Source of the DNA: Stratiolaelaps scimitus
Lineage: Eukaryota > Arthropoda > Arachnida > Mesostigmata > Laelapidae
Reading direction: 5' to 3'
Length of the DNA stretch: 64,000 bases
Assembly (NCBI GenBank): GCA_019614645.1
Contig: JABWDB010000011.1
Span: 2,653,501 to 2,717,500 of the forward strand
In this document: one piece after another, positions 22,719 through 35,000 of the stretch
Layout of the letters: each line of letters opens with the position of its first letter
Numbering within the stretch: position 1 is the first letter of the stretch
Program-made: the position numbers and the translations under genes
The notes under the pieces: model-generated
Databases searched by the model: none
The model's input: the letters and a program-made list of their open reading frames with translations, nothing else
What the model was told of the DNA's origin: nothing

Positions 22719-24442
22719 TTGAGTTGAAAAAATTGCACATATTCCTTGGTGTGTATCCGCCACACATAGTTGTTTGTTGTCTGTCTTTTCTTATAACAAC
22801 GCATCGTCGTCTCCTACACTTGCACGCTATCACATGGCCCCTGTAGGGGCACCTAATTGGTATCTGCCTCGCCCACATACTAGGTAATGCAATTTTCGAA
22901 CCCAATTTGCCGAACTAATTCGCAATGATATTACCACTCATCTGAGCTTTTCCCTTGCGTATTGCGTTCTATTGGCCCGGCTACGCGTTTTCAGTGTCCC
23001 TCGACGACCAGCACACGTACCCGCACGCGTGTACGGCCCTAGGCTTCATTCGCTGACGATCAAAGCATGCGTCGCCTCTAGGGCGCTCTTCTCGCGTTGT
23101 TGGAATTGAGCTTAGTAAATTTCCATACAAGTCTCTACTTCTGAAAGAAGAAACGGCCTTCGATAACATGGTTGCCTACGGTGTTCGCGCCGTTCGAGTG
23201 TTGCTTCGGGCTGGGAGGGGAGGGGGCAAGGCGTACGTGGACAAGCAGTATTGCAGTCGTTCGGTCTGCAGTCTGGTCCTGCCGTTCGACTTGCCGCTGG
23301 ACGACTCGCATAGATGCAAAGTCTCTCGCTTCAAGGCTGGGCCCCGCTTCGACTCGATTGAGAGCAGATGCTAATGGATTCATAACTTCAGCGCATTGCA
23401 GAAGCCCGCTGTTGTTGGGCTGTTCGATGACGAATATCCCGAGTTTTCGGATATAACGCATACTGATGGGGGCCGAAAACGAGGCGGCTAGGGGGGAGCC
23501 GTCGTTCGCGCCGCGAAAGTGCTGTGGTAGCGTCGACGGTAGGGATACTGTCGGTGTTGACATGCATTAACATGCCAACACGGCACTTTAAAAAATACGA
23601 GGTACTGCAATATTATTTACTTAGAGAAGAGGGTCCCTCGCGAGATGTCAACCGTGTAAGGGTGGATGAACGTCGTGCATTAACGTACAAAATACCTGCC
23701 ACCTAAATGTTCGCCTAGTGGTGAGCAACCGTGCAGACACTAATGTAGAGTCTGTCCGACATACTGCCCTCCCCCCGCCCCCCCCCCATACGCATTACGA
23801 CACCCGTTAGCTAATGTGAACGTTGATTTAAAATGACGTGATCCCAGCGCGTGAGCACGCTGGCTTCTTTGCGCGACGTCAGGGGCACAAGGTCGACTAC
23901 GAGTGACGGCGTGCGATGTCTTCGTGACGATATTTTCTGTCAAAGGAGATTCTTCCTGATGATAACGAGAAGTTCCTCGAGGCAAGGCCGACGTACGGGG
24001 TGCCGCGGGTTCGCTGTCAGCTGAGGAGTCGACACAGGCCCCCTCCCTCACATAGGCAAGCGATTTGTTGGTGCGCAACGTGAACGCTGACTGCGTATGC
24101 GTGGTGGGAATACAGTTTGGTCGACATTAGGCCGCGTTCGTACACTGTGAAGCGTTGAACAGCTGAATTTGGCAACGCGTTTCCCAAAGGGAGCGACTCC
24201 CGGGCGAGGGCAACTCACTTCGAAAGGTGAACCCCACAGCAAAGTCTTGCGACAGAGCACCATTTAAATCTAGCGATAAGCAAAATGCGACTCTACAACA
24301 TAGTCACCTGATTCAGAGTTTCTCGAGATTTAGAGCAAACGCGCTTTGAGAGCCCGTTGGAAACCTCAACAGCCGATGTTACCTAATGGTATATGGTATA
24401 TGCAATACAATACATGTAAATACTCCAAGCTGCTCTAAACCA

Positions 24443-24629
24443 ATATATATATATTAAACCCAGCTATGCTTGATGGCATGTTGCAACCAAGTTGTGGCTT
24501 GTAAAAGCCGTCGCGGCGGGTAGGCCGCTGCAAGCTATGGTTTGAATGTAACAACTTGTTGAAAACGTGCGCTTCAACTCGTATCGTTGTGAAATTGACA
24601 ATGCAGCACCCGCATATATATATATATAT
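24443..24629 (+). mobile_element. Possible tRNA-like repeat bounded by two TA tracts
   Basis: The TA tracts 24443-24455 and 24613-24629 bracket about 155 bases. Inside are GTGGCTTGTAAAAGCC, parallel to the stem-loop CTGGCTGTAGAAAGCC of family B, a GC-rich stem around 24511-24532 like a long variable arm, and GGTTTGAATGT, a degraded B-box. I place it tentatively with family B. The 3' part does not carry the AAGCATTG tail. Confidence 0.4.
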
Positions 24630-25229
24630 TGCCAAAAAGTGTGTATATTCCCCTTATTTCTTTGCGTAACAAGAGGATTACTGTATACATAGACAGGCGT
24701 TGTTTACCCGTTTTTATGATTATTATTATCCTGAACATTAATATTAGTTAACATCGCATATATCCAAGGTTACACATTTTAGAGAGTCTCACAAACGGCG
24801 TTAACTACCACCTCAAATTGTCCCATCAGGATACGAGCACGTGCGATTTGTCAATTCCAACTTCCCTGATCAAAACTAACGATTCTATATAGCCACACGG
24901 ATTTGTGTATCCATCATTGTTATTGCTGCACAGTAGACATCTCGCTACGTCAATCGGTTGACAATATGCCCTTGAACGAGATATCTTTATGGCTCTCATT
25001 TAGGGATACATATCCCTGATGATTTATTCACGCGGTATTATGTCACACACATCTAGTAAAAAGGTAACAAGAAAAATTATACACAGAAAAAATCACGGAT
25101 CTATGTATGCTCTTTAGATTGACTCCCAGCTGTTCCCGTTTGTGATGGACTTCGGATAAGAACTTTTAGGTATTACAACGAGGCCATATCGGCGCGCCAC
25201 CTTTGCAATATTTCTCAACCATGCCGTAC

Positions 25230-25335
25230 CTGGCAACCATACAGAGGCATGGAACGGTTCTGGCAGGATTCGAACCCAGTACTCATATATCCCTCGTGTC
25301 TCGCAACCAAAGACACTTCGGGACGGTAGAAATTC
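25230..25335 (-). mobile_element. Possible tRNA-like repeat with clean B-box
   Basis: On the minus strand CTTTGGTTGCGAGACAC is followed 25 bases later by TACTGGGTTCGAATCCTGCC, a strong match to the Pol III B-box consensus. I could not fold a complete cloverleaf with a matching acceptor stem, so I do not call a functional tRNA. A CT/GA tract lies just upstream on this strand (25379-25435). Confidence 0.4.
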
Positions 25336-25378
25336 AGAATTGAAACCACAGGCGACTCTGGGAACAGTCGAGGGAGTC

Positions 25379-25435
25379 GTCTCTCCTCTCTCTCTCTCTC
25401 TCTCTCTATTTCTCCATCTCTCTTTCTCTCTCTCT
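25379..25435. repeat. Imperfect CT/GA microsatellite
   Basis: About 57 bases of CT with small interruptions. Confidence 0.95.
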
Positions 25436-26757
25436 GCCTTTGTGGCCGTACGCAACTGCATAATGGATGTAATGTAGCGTAATGGATAATAACACCAAAG
25501 TCGCTAGTTATATCGAGAATCAATCTGGAAACCATGATTACGTGTTGAAAGGCTCTGCCCGTCGTTGCTAACCCCAAGATAAGAAGCAACGCTAATGAAA
25601 CAACTTTTTGCCTCGAGACTCCGCGTTGGAGGTTCGCCGGCAACGGAACCAACCGTGCCGATCCTTAACAAAAATACCCCTCCCACACCCCCCCGGGGTA
25701 TCGCCGCGTGACGTCGAACGTTATTGTGTCGGAGGCAATTGAAAGAATTCGCTAAGACGGCAGGAGTCCAGATGCCGGCCCCATCAATTGTTACCGGAGA
25801 AGAATTCAATTATATCCGACTTTTCGGTGACGTCGAACCACGCTGGGGGGGAGATTACCTGGGTGTGCCAGGCGAAGTTATGTTCGCGAATCGTCGACCC
25901 ATTGCGAGACAGCGATATGCCTGTGTCACAATCAGGTCTAGATTTCTTACCTTGCGGCACGTCGCAAACGTATTTATTATTTCCGCACTCCCCAAGCGCA
26001 ATATAGGGATGGCCGCGTAATATGGCGACATCGAAATTATATTGTGTATCGGACATTGTCGTCAAAACGTCTCCGGATGCTCACCTCGGTTGTATGTACT
26101 TGATGTACGGCGCCAGCTGCCAACAAACACCTGTCCTGCAAAACGCTAAGAAGCTTCCTGCTGACGAATTATAGCCACCCTTCTTACGGTCGTCGTCCTT
26201 TTCGTATATTCGATGAAATGGGAAGTTGACCTTCGTTCCTTATTTGTTCGACCTATGTGCACCGTCTCGTGGTCAGGTTTTGCCAAAGTTTAGGCGTAGT
26301 TGGGTAGGTCAGTGATAATGGCTAGATTTTCAGCAGCTGACCCTCATCGCTTCTTCTACAGTGATGGGCCCTCGGTACAGCCATTTCTAGTGTTCCTCGA
26401 AGGACCACTTGGGTTAGCGGCTCGATAAGAGCGATCGGAGGTTTTCTGACGAAGAGTAGGGATTACTCTATATATCGCCCTTGTCCTGACTTTCCTTTGG
26501 GGCGGCCGATCCTGCTGGACTTGCCCAGGCTTTCACCAATGGACCTATACAAGAGCAGGGCAATGTTAACCATATGTCGGCAAGCCACTATTCCTGAGGA
26601 GTCACAAATCGTCGTGCTGTTCATGGTAACCGCACCGAAAGGGATGCGCACAAGCCACCCACGAGGGGACGCAGCCACTCATTTGATAATGCATGATACT
26701 ATAGTATTTATTTTGTGTCAGGGAAGCCACAGTCGCGCGTTTTACGCAGGTTAGCAC

Positions 26758-26791
<34 letters not shown>
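26758..26791. repeat. (TA)17 microsatellite
   Basis: Thirty-four bases of alternating TA followed by GGAGAGAGGGAGAGAG. Confidence 0.95.
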
Positions 26792-26793
<2 letters not shown>

Positions 26794-28190
26794 AGAGAGG
26801 GAGAGAGATTTTCTCCCTAAATTTCTCGTAGTGATGCTATAGGAATTAATCCAGAGAGGTGTGATACGGGCGAAGGGCTGGGGATCCTCGGTCTCAAACG
26901 AAACTCATGTATTCTAGATCGCCTATATACAGACGATGGTAGGCACAAGGTATCGTCCTGTATCAATATCTGTTATTGGCAGCTTCCAACGGAAATGTTA
27001 TGCCTGCATGAAATTATGAACGCAGCAATAGGACAAAGCCGAACATTTTGCATGCACCATAGTGGGTAGGGTGAATATTGTGCACTGAAGTCTAGATTAT
27101 AGAAGACGGGTACACATATTCGCCCAATGCCGTTTATTGATACTCCAGAACCGCTTTCCTTCTGCGTTCATCTATCGAAACAACCACAGTGACGTGTCTT
27201 GGGTAAGCCAGAGTTCATTAGTTCATTCATTAAAAAAAGTTGATTCAGCCGGCCAGACATTTACCAGCATTACAGTCTAGCGGGGATTTGTGGTTAAGTA
27301 CGATTACAATTTTCGATTGGATCTCCTTAAGTCTTGTTGAAGCTCGAAGTAACAACATTATAGACCACAATCGATTCCGATTCACTTGATAATAATAGCA
27401 TCATCGCTTAGCTGGATTGGCGTCTACCCTGGATTGAGTTCTGACTTCGAAATATCTCGTGGGATTCAAGGCAGAATAGAAATAGCGTGCCGCTATGGGT
27501 CAGACGATTTTTATTGGCCATTTCCAATAACTATGCTCTGCATTACCCCGCTATACGGGATCGCCTCTGTAGCATTCTGTGATACTGTTCCCTGTGAACT
27601 CTAGTATACAAACATCGAATGCACCGAGACTTCCCGACATTTTCCTGAGCGCCTCCTGACCATCGACTGCACATAGGCCCGTCACGGAGCATCTTTCCCA
27701 ACCTAATCGGAACAGCGTAGACGCGACGATCTGATAGATGTTCGTATGAAGAGAGCGTGCACAAGCGTCTCCGGAGTTGTTCTTGCAAAGCAATTGCAGG
27801 GGCCAAACATGCATCTATAGAATAAACGCCTGGGTGAGTTCGCGCTAAACTCACCCATTTCAAAAATACACCGTTGACATCGTCGCTTGTAGCAAACGCA
27901 ATGTGTGAGGGCACACAGGTGCGCTGTTCAATGTACACAGTACTCTAATTAGCGTAACCGAACGCCCTGAGCACATACACATATGGGCAAATTGTCGAGA
28001 TCGTTATGGTTAAACAAGAAAACCGATTGTGTAGTTACTTGATTGTGTTACCGGTCTAATTGAGCACGTATGCCGAAGTTACAGTCCCCTTGCAATAACC
28101 CTCAGCTACGTGCTTTTTTTGTTTTAGAAGAATACGCGTTTAGGTGTTGGCAGACGCAACACAGTGCCTCCAATAGCAGGAACATCACAT

Positions 28191-28220
28191 CGGGCACATA
28201 CAAATCGGGCACATACAAAT
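28191..28220. repeat. 15-bp tandem duplication
   Basis: CGGGCACATACAAAT occurs twice head to tail without mismatch. The period is five codons, so it would not shift a frame if coding. Confidence 0.95.
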
Positions 28221-28688
28221 CGAAACTAGACGGCTCATTGTGTCCTGCTAATTGTAAGCAACACCAGGAGCGAAAGAAAAAATTAATTTTCATTAATAGC
28301 TTTTACTCTACGACAATAGATAACTAGAAAACATGCTAAGTAGTCCTTGCCTGCCTGACCACAACACAGCACCTATTTTTTTCTTTGGTGGCTCGCAATA
28401 TTAACACAATTCCTCTCTCCAAGTCGTCGAAAACACCAAATGGTACTCGACAAATCGACGGGGTATCGCCACCATCCCCTCCCTGTACGCTGGCATACGC
28501 TAGTTCCAGCAGCAGCAAGCACTCCGCATGCTCGGTCGTCAAACGCTGGAGTGCGTCGCTTGGGGACCTCTCATCTTATTTTATACTCAGCAATTCCCAA
28601 TACGCGAATTCACAACGTCGCCATAGTCCCTGCATAGCGACTACGAGGTCCCGTTGCCAACCGCTCTCTGACAACCCGGCGGTGGGGT

Positions 28689-28702
28689 GGGGGGGGGGGG
28701 GG
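28689..28702. repeat. G14 homopolymer with G-quadruplex potential
   Basis: Fourteen G residues preceded by GGCGGTGGGGT, giving several runs of three or more G on the plus strand within about 25 bases. Confidence 0.9.
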
Positions 28703-29074
28703 AGAACCACGGCGAAGTCTAGCGCGTCACGACAACTCTCTTCCGTCTTCGTTTGGCCTCGGCGATGCTCTCCTCCTCGTGCGACACGTAACAAATCTCG
28801 TAGACGGGCGGTCCCCTTCGTGGCACTCACGAGCTGCTCGGCTTTTCTGCTCACCCTTTGTTTTTTCACCGTTATCTCTCCCTCGTTTTATCTCTGTCTC
28901 TATCTCTCGGACGACGCCGATTACAACGACGATCGTCGACACTGACTTAACGTTTCTAGGCGTTCGATTCCTTCACGTCCGGATCTTTGACTCTCTGGCC
29001 ATTTCCGGAACACGAGACTCCTCCACCCACTCTGTCTCTCACCTCGCCACTCTGTGCGAGCCGCTTTGATTTTC

Positions 29075-29111
29075 GCGCAGGCCTCGAAGAGTGGGCCGCG
29101 CAGGCCTCGAA
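29075..29111. repeat. Direct repeat of 14 bp, period 23
   Basis: GCGCAGGCCTCGAA occurs at 29075-29088 and again at 29098-29111 without mismatch. Confidence 0.9.
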
Positions 29112-31106
29112 ACGCCTATGGATGTCGAGTGAAACCGACAGACGGACCGGGGTGAGGCTCAGCCGAAAAATAGGACCAAATTCCCTCTAAGGGTCGTCAC
29201 GCAGGAGGCGCAGAGGCCATGCGTGCGAATGCTATCGACTGCACTTTTGTGCGCCTAGAGGATATGGGGCGACTGGGGAAGAATGGAAAGTCGGAAACAG
29301 AGCGCCCAGAGAGAGGTCGACCAGTGAGGCCAGAACAGTATTTAACTGCCACTAAGTAGAGAAGAAGCTGCCGTTACTGTTATTGAGCCAGCTGACGGGC
29401 AGGAGACACTCAGCGGTTGACAGCGGTAATTTGGCATGAGAGTGCTGTTGTTTCCCTTTGTAGCGTGCCTCGTCGAAAGCCATGGGGCACGCCTTACAGC
29501 GGAATGACGCTTACTTCGAAAATGGAGGCTCACGACCGCCCTTTGAAATAGACTATTTAACAGCAGCCACCACTGACGGTTGCCAGCACGCCCAAGGAAG
29601 TGTTCGCCAGGGGCCCGACATGCACCAAGCTAGCTCGTAGATGTGGTCAAAAGTTGTGAAGCTTCTCGCCTCAGCTGTCTTGCGTTCGCATTCACCTCTC
29701 GACGAACCAATAAGGGTCAATAAAGAGTGACCGCAATTTCGTTGCCGTGATTGCTGAATCAATCGTTCCCCACTGCTGCTGATGGTGATTGTGTAAATGG
29801 AACCGATACGGCCGGCTCTCTTTCTCAGGCCTTCGCAATGTCTTGGGGTCTCATCCGTAGCCGATTCAGTTCAGCGAGTCATCTCCTGACAGATCTCGCC
29901 ACTCCGCCAATCTTTTTGTGCGTTTTCCCAACTTTTCGTTCCGCCGTCCCTTTAATTTCCGGATCCTCTCCTACCTCGAACGGCACCGCCGATCGTGTGC
30001 TCGGTGTGTGGCGGGGGAATTCTTCTTCAGAGGGACGACGTACGTCTCGTTCTCTTCACATCCGCAACTAAAACGATCCGCTGATAAGGCGCATACCTGG
30101 CTGTTTCGTTTCCCGTGCGCTCCTCCCATTCCCGCTCCTTTTTCTCCGAGAGTCGTTCTCCTTTTCTCAGTTTGCGTTTTGCCCTTGGAGCCCCACCTCT
30201 GAAGCCTGCTGTTGCCGCCCTCGATTCAGCACAGTCGAACTCTGCTGCTGCTGCTGCCGCTGCTTCTGCCGTTTTTTCGGAGTTGCAGATTCGCAAGGAT
30301 CTCCGATTTTCTTCTAGCTGATTCTCGCCCAAATGTTCGGCTAACCGCCCGTCTCAGGAGCAGAGGCAATATCAGCTCATGTACTGTTCATGTATGTCTG
30401 CTCGTGTTGGCGGCCAGCCTTTTCTTTCTGTCTTTGTATACGTATCGGCCACTCATACACAAGCTACATATCGCTGCGCCCCTCATCGCGTTGTTTGCGA
30501 AGCGACAACCGGCCAGCCGAGCTACCCGACGAGTGACCCTCTAGATTCCCCGAAATCTACGCGCTGAATTCTCCCTTGGGCCTTCTTCCCTTACGAGCGT
30601 TGCTCTTCGCGAAACGCTGACGTGACCAGGTGCTGTTGGCGAACAAGCGAGAGAGAACAAGGGGTGGACTTGAGGCCTGTCAGGATGCTGTATCTATGGG
30701 GGTATCGATAGGGACAATCGAAGGGGACTCTCTCCGAGATCCTTCAGTCTCTCGCCGCCAGCCTTCCCGCCTGCGCGTGGCCTCGAGTGCGGCATTCTCC
30801 TCGAGCACCGTTCCACCATCGCCTTGCTCGGCGCAGTGACCACGCAACCTCATGGCGAGGCGAACGTTAACAACAACTGCTGACTGCAGGAGACTAGCTA
30901 TCGAAACGATACAACTGTAACTGCCTGGTGAATTTCTCCTTCACCGTCCGCCAACTCTTCCCGCCTTCCTGTTGTCGGGCCTTCCTTCTTCCCGACTCGA
31001 AGATTGCCCGGCAGCACCTAGTCCAAGTCTCCGTCATTTCCCAAGATACAACTATTGAGCAGAACCCGAAGCAAGCCTCGCCCTGAGGCAGATTGAGCTC
31101 CGCAAA

Positions 31107-31220
31107 ATGGAATTGAGCCTCGCCAGCCCTCAGTTCGATCCGGAACGCGAATTGTGCCGCTGTATGGAAGTGCTGCTGAAGATGCGGGCTAAACTAGCGA
31201 GCAGGAGCGTAGCGGGATAG
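31107..31220 (+). CDS. Weak candidate: 37-residue frame or first coding exon
   Basis: An ATG in strong eukaryotic context (CGCAAAATGG, A at -3 and G at +4) opens a 37-residue frame rich in Glu, Leu, Arg and Met, ending in TAG. It lies at the downstream end of the pyrimidine-rich block, where a first coding exon would be expected. The peptide is not recognised. A start codon this good can occur by chance, and the frame is very short, so this is only a candidate. Confidence 0.15.
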   Translation: MELSLASPQFDPERELCRCMEVLLKMRAKLASRSVAG

Positions 31221-31322
31221 AGTTAAGGACCCAGGTACTAGGCGAAGGTATCTAAATACGACAGTGATGCCGGCGAGCGAGTTGCACACTGAGCTCATTT
31301 CGAGCACTCACCTTCTCACGGC

Positions 31323-31385
31323 AGAGAGAGAGAGAGAGAGAGAGGAATAGAGGCAGAGGAATATCGAAGAGAGAGAGAGAGAGGC
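31323..31385. repeat. GA microsatellites
   Basis: A pure GA tract (31323-31344) and a second GA tract (about 31368-31382) separated by GA-rich sequence. Confidence 0.9.
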
Positions 31386-31735
31386 GGAGGCGGAGGCATT
31401 GAACGAAGAGCGATATAGTTCGGATCTAGTCTTCTCTTGTTCTTCATCCTCGCAGCGATGGTAGCAGCAGTGATGGAATGGGCTGAGGCTAGGCAAACTT
31501 AACGGTACCGCCGTGAACTTAATGGCACGGACTCGGACAGACGGGATCGTCAGGTTATTGCAGCGAGCTTGAGCGATGGCGAGACCGAAGCACCGTACAA
31601 GACGCATTCCCTCGATTGGGAGCATGCGGGTCGGGTTAGGGGCGGCCGGGTAGGAAACGTCCCTGAGTATTTACGCCGGTTAGAAACACATATGGTCGAG
31701 TGGACTCCCCGTACACGTTCCCCTCTTCTGCCGCG

Positions 31736-31908
31736 TTGTTGTTGTTATTATTATTATTGATGGTTGATTTAGAGGCAGCAGAAGCATCCGTAGGGGGGGA
31801 GACAGTAAGAATCGAATAACTCCTCTCAACCTCAACAACAGCTAGACACTGATGCACGCTGATTCAGCTAGATGTTGGCGCACGTGCGTGCAACTATTAT
31901 TATTATTA
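31736..31908. repeat. TTG/TTA and ATT trinucleotide runs
   Basis: A GTT run passing into ATT (about 31736-31757), and a second ATT run at about 31892-31908. Confidence 0.85.
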
Positions 31909-31935
31909 TGAGTACTCTTATATTAGAGATAATGT

Positions 31936-32005
31936 ATAACATAACATAACATAACATTTGCGGTTTATTTCCGGAACTGAAAAAATTTTACAATGCTTAA
32001 GTTCT
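31936..32005 (-). mobile_element. Family C retroelement-like 3' end with (TTATG)n terminal repeats
   Basis: On the minus strand the module reads GAGAACTTAAGCATTGTAAA, then a T-run, CAGTTCCGGAAATAAACC, and finally four TTATG-type units (plus strand ATAAC x4, 31936-31955). The AATAAA followed by short terminal repeats is what some non-LTR retrotransposon families show at their 3' ends. The copy at 9022-9083 shares the module but not the pentamer repeats. No coding part was recognised upstream on this strand. Confidence 0.55.
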
Positions 32006-32009
32006 CGAT

Positions 32010-35000
32010 TAAAAGTATGGTAGACAGTTGTACGCATCGCTGTCCGCAAAACTTGGATAGGAAATTATCAATGATGCGTTATAGTCTAATGAGGTCGAAA
32101 CAGACTTGTTCACGTAGACAATCCGCAAAAAAGGTGAAATTCGAATTTCAGCTAAAGTGAGACATAAATAGGCTAAATTTTGAACAATGTTTCATTAATT
32201 TTATATTTTCTTAGTGATATCGGCTCGAAACGCACGCTATCTTCTTGTATGATAGATAGATGTGTATTATAGAGACCACCATAAAACCATTTTTCTCTCT
32301 CTCTCTCTCTGCCTAATCGGAGACAACGCCGATGCCTAATTCAAATAGTGGTAGTATGATAAAACCTCTCATCATAACGACATCGTCCTGTCTCGTTCAG
32401 TTTCCTGATTCTGCCCGGAACTCGCCTCGAGTCGTTCACCACGCACGGACACACGCAGAGCTCTCTACGCTTCCTGCACTATCTCAACGAAAGGCAACCA
32501 AGCGGTGGAACGAAGCTGGCGAAGGTTGGCCTGTGGGGTTCGGGAAGGTGACTGGGGAGATTCAATTCCGCCGTTAGCGCGCCCACACCTGCAGATCGGA
32601 GGCCCGCAAGCTAAGCAAAGCTACGCGACGAACGAAAGGCGTCCTCTGCAGACCAGCCTCATCGGCCGCGAACTACGTGACGAAACTACTGCAAATAGCG
32701 CGGGCCGTGTTTTGCGCCAGCTGCCTGTATATAGTCATCCAAAACTCTCATATACTGAGGTGCTACACGTCTCATGAAGAGCCTTTTATGACAAGCGTTT
32801 CGAGGTGCGGGGACGTCGCCCGGAACGCTTCAAATCAGGCCCAGAGCTGCCACCGTACCATAGCGACATTGAAGCAGCGGCGGGAGGGTTCTGCAGGGAA
32901 CTCGAAGAGAGCGGGGTTTTCCGGCAGGTGCTAGCTAGTATCGCCGGTACCGCGCCTACAACATGCCCTAACCGAGTTTAGCCAACCGGAGCCTGCGCCG
33001 GCTCGGGTCTCGTCGTACTCTCTCGGGCGAGAAATATGTTTGGTGTTACGAGCACGCCTAAGCCTGTGAGCCACGGGCCCACAGGACGTTCGATTGACGT
33101 TTTGCAGGAAGTGGTGTTCCCAGCGTTGGGGTGTACAGTTGAGCTGGTCTGTTTGCTTATCAGCTGCGGCGGATTCGCCCGTACGCACGTGGCGTGCGAG
33201 CCCGCAGAAGCGGCGTATTATGATTACCACAAACGGCGCAGAAGGAAGCCGGAAAGGCCGATATAGAAAGAGGCAAGAATAGGTCCAGTTTTCGACGTTG
33301 GGTCGCCGGTGGACTTGTGCGTTGAATGGGTTGAATTGGGCGTCTGGAAATATTGCTCACCGAAAGTGCCTCTAGATACGATATATTTTAGGGATGGACT
33401 TTTTGTATCGTACTGCGACATTTCGATGCATAATACAAGTAAACGAACAGGAAATTCGTCTCTCTCCCTGCCAAATAACCTAAGCTAATGAGCTAGTAGA
33501 TTATCTGACGAAGCTCATCGTTAATGACGAAGTGCCCAGGACACATCTGCTTTGTAGGCTCGTCGTTCATGCCACGTTATCGCATGTAGACCCTGCTTGG
33601 TCGATGTTGCAAATGCTACCCTCTGACACCAGAAATTACAAAGGGTCCTACCGATTGCCCCTGAGTACGTAACGTCCTAGTGCCAGACAAACGCCCTAGT
33701 TCACCCCTCTACAAAATTCGCGATGCAGGACCACCCTCACACCCCTCCATAGCTACTCGCCTACCATTGGATTCAGTCGGTTGCTAGCAAGCTGTACCCC
33801 TTTGTTCTTACGTTTAACTGTCCTAACCCAAGCCGACGATAACGGACTTGTTTGTTCGTAGAGGTCCTAATAGAAGTTCTCCTTCTCTTTTTTACTAACC
33901 CCCCTCACGCTTTCACTGCCGCAGCCCTTCCTTTTCCAGAATCTATTTACCATGTGAGATTGCTCCAATTTTAAATCACGTCCAATTTCTTCCTTTCTCT
34001 CCTGGCTCGTTGCGAATCCCCCGACCCCCTAACCCCTCACGACTCTCCATCGCCTTCATCCGATGCTCTGCTTTCCTAAACAACTTTAGTTGATTACAGG
34101 CTTACCCCAGAAGTATGGCATACATATTGTCATCATTGGGACCAATGGATCGTCTCGTTTCTCCGACAACTCGCTCCCTTCGTCCGCCCTGTGAGTATCT
34201 TCAACAAGCGTTTTTACCTGTGTGTGTGTGCCGACAAAGCGGTCGTTGCCGTAGGCACGGTACTGGGCGTGGGCCTGTTCCACCCCCTTCCTCCCCGGGG
34301 GCAACGTTTTCTGAGGGCCTATTTTTGTCAATAGGACCAACTCTCTCGCTGTGCTTTCATCTTTATCGTTCCTCTCCGTCCCAGCCTCCTCTCGCTTGGC
34401 CTCCCGTTCGCTACACACCCACACTCGAGTGTAGGGGGTAGCTGGTTGGCGCTCCCCTTCCTCCTTGCCGAGACGCCGAAATGCTTGCCATTTTCTGGTT
34501 GGCGAACTCGAGAAAGGAGTTCCCAGCACACGCACACACACGTCACCCATACAGACATTCTCACACACAGCAGCCAAACGACGAATGCGCACAGGCGAGC
34601 AACGAGAAGCGGCAAACTACACAGCAGAGACAGAGATATGGAAACGGTTGCGGGGGAACGCGCCCAACGGCTGTGGCTTGCCCAGTGTCGTGCAATGAAG
34701 CTATGGTATGACCGCAGCACAATTTTAGGGTGAAGTCTTTTTTTATGTTCAGCAAATAGCCGATGTACTAACCCGGGTTGAACGGGGGCGCAGCACCGTT
34801 CCAGTGGACTGATTGTGTTCCTCACGCAGAGAGTCGTTTATACGTCCGCTTTTGTTTGAGCTGATTTGTCTGCTTTTTTGACAGACGTGTTTTTCAGCAT
34901 CGCGTCTCGAATACTGAATAGATCGATGGACGGTACGCTATAATTTATTGAATATTAAAAATAAAAACAAATATTGCGATAATACAATTATTTATTGGCT

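Larger units (their letters stand above)
13481..24440. other. Long gene-poor stretch with scattered simple repeats
   Basis: I find no supportable gene in these 11 kb. Simple repeats are a TA tract at 14077-14090, TA at 15335-15355, compound CT/TA at 16117-16176, GT at 17828-17845, a CTG/TTG mix at 18652-18686, (GGT)6 at 19574-19592, TA at 21037-21053, a GGTC run near 22169 and GA at 22692-22718. Open frames up to about 140 codons, for example 20909-21337 plus and 23135-23563 minus, show no domain I recognise. Unrecognised small exons remain possible. Confidence 0.4.
25810..28380. other. Intergenic or intronic sequence
   Basis: No gene is supported. A TA tract lies at 26758-26791, followed by GA-rich sequence, and a 15-bp tandem duplication lies at 28191-28220. 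Open frames around 27380-27940 and 28070-28327 have no recognised domain. Confidence 0.4.
28380..31250 (+). other. Pyrimidine- and CpG-rich block, possible promoter or 5' leader region
   Basis: For almost 3 kb the plus strand is rich in C and T with frequent CG dinucleotides, unlike the AT-rich DNA on both sides. Overlapping open frames occur on both strands with Ser/Arg/Pro-rich composition and no domain. Short direct repeats (29075-29111), a G14 run (28689-28702) and CTG triplets (about 30243-30262) are present. An open CpG-rich promoter area or long untranslated exon is a reasonable reading, but no transcript feature is proven. Confidence 0.3.

Noticed and set aside
25230..25335. Functional tRNA gene on the minus strand
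   Set aside because: The B-box is good, but I could not form a seven-pair acceptor stem or a proper D-arm.
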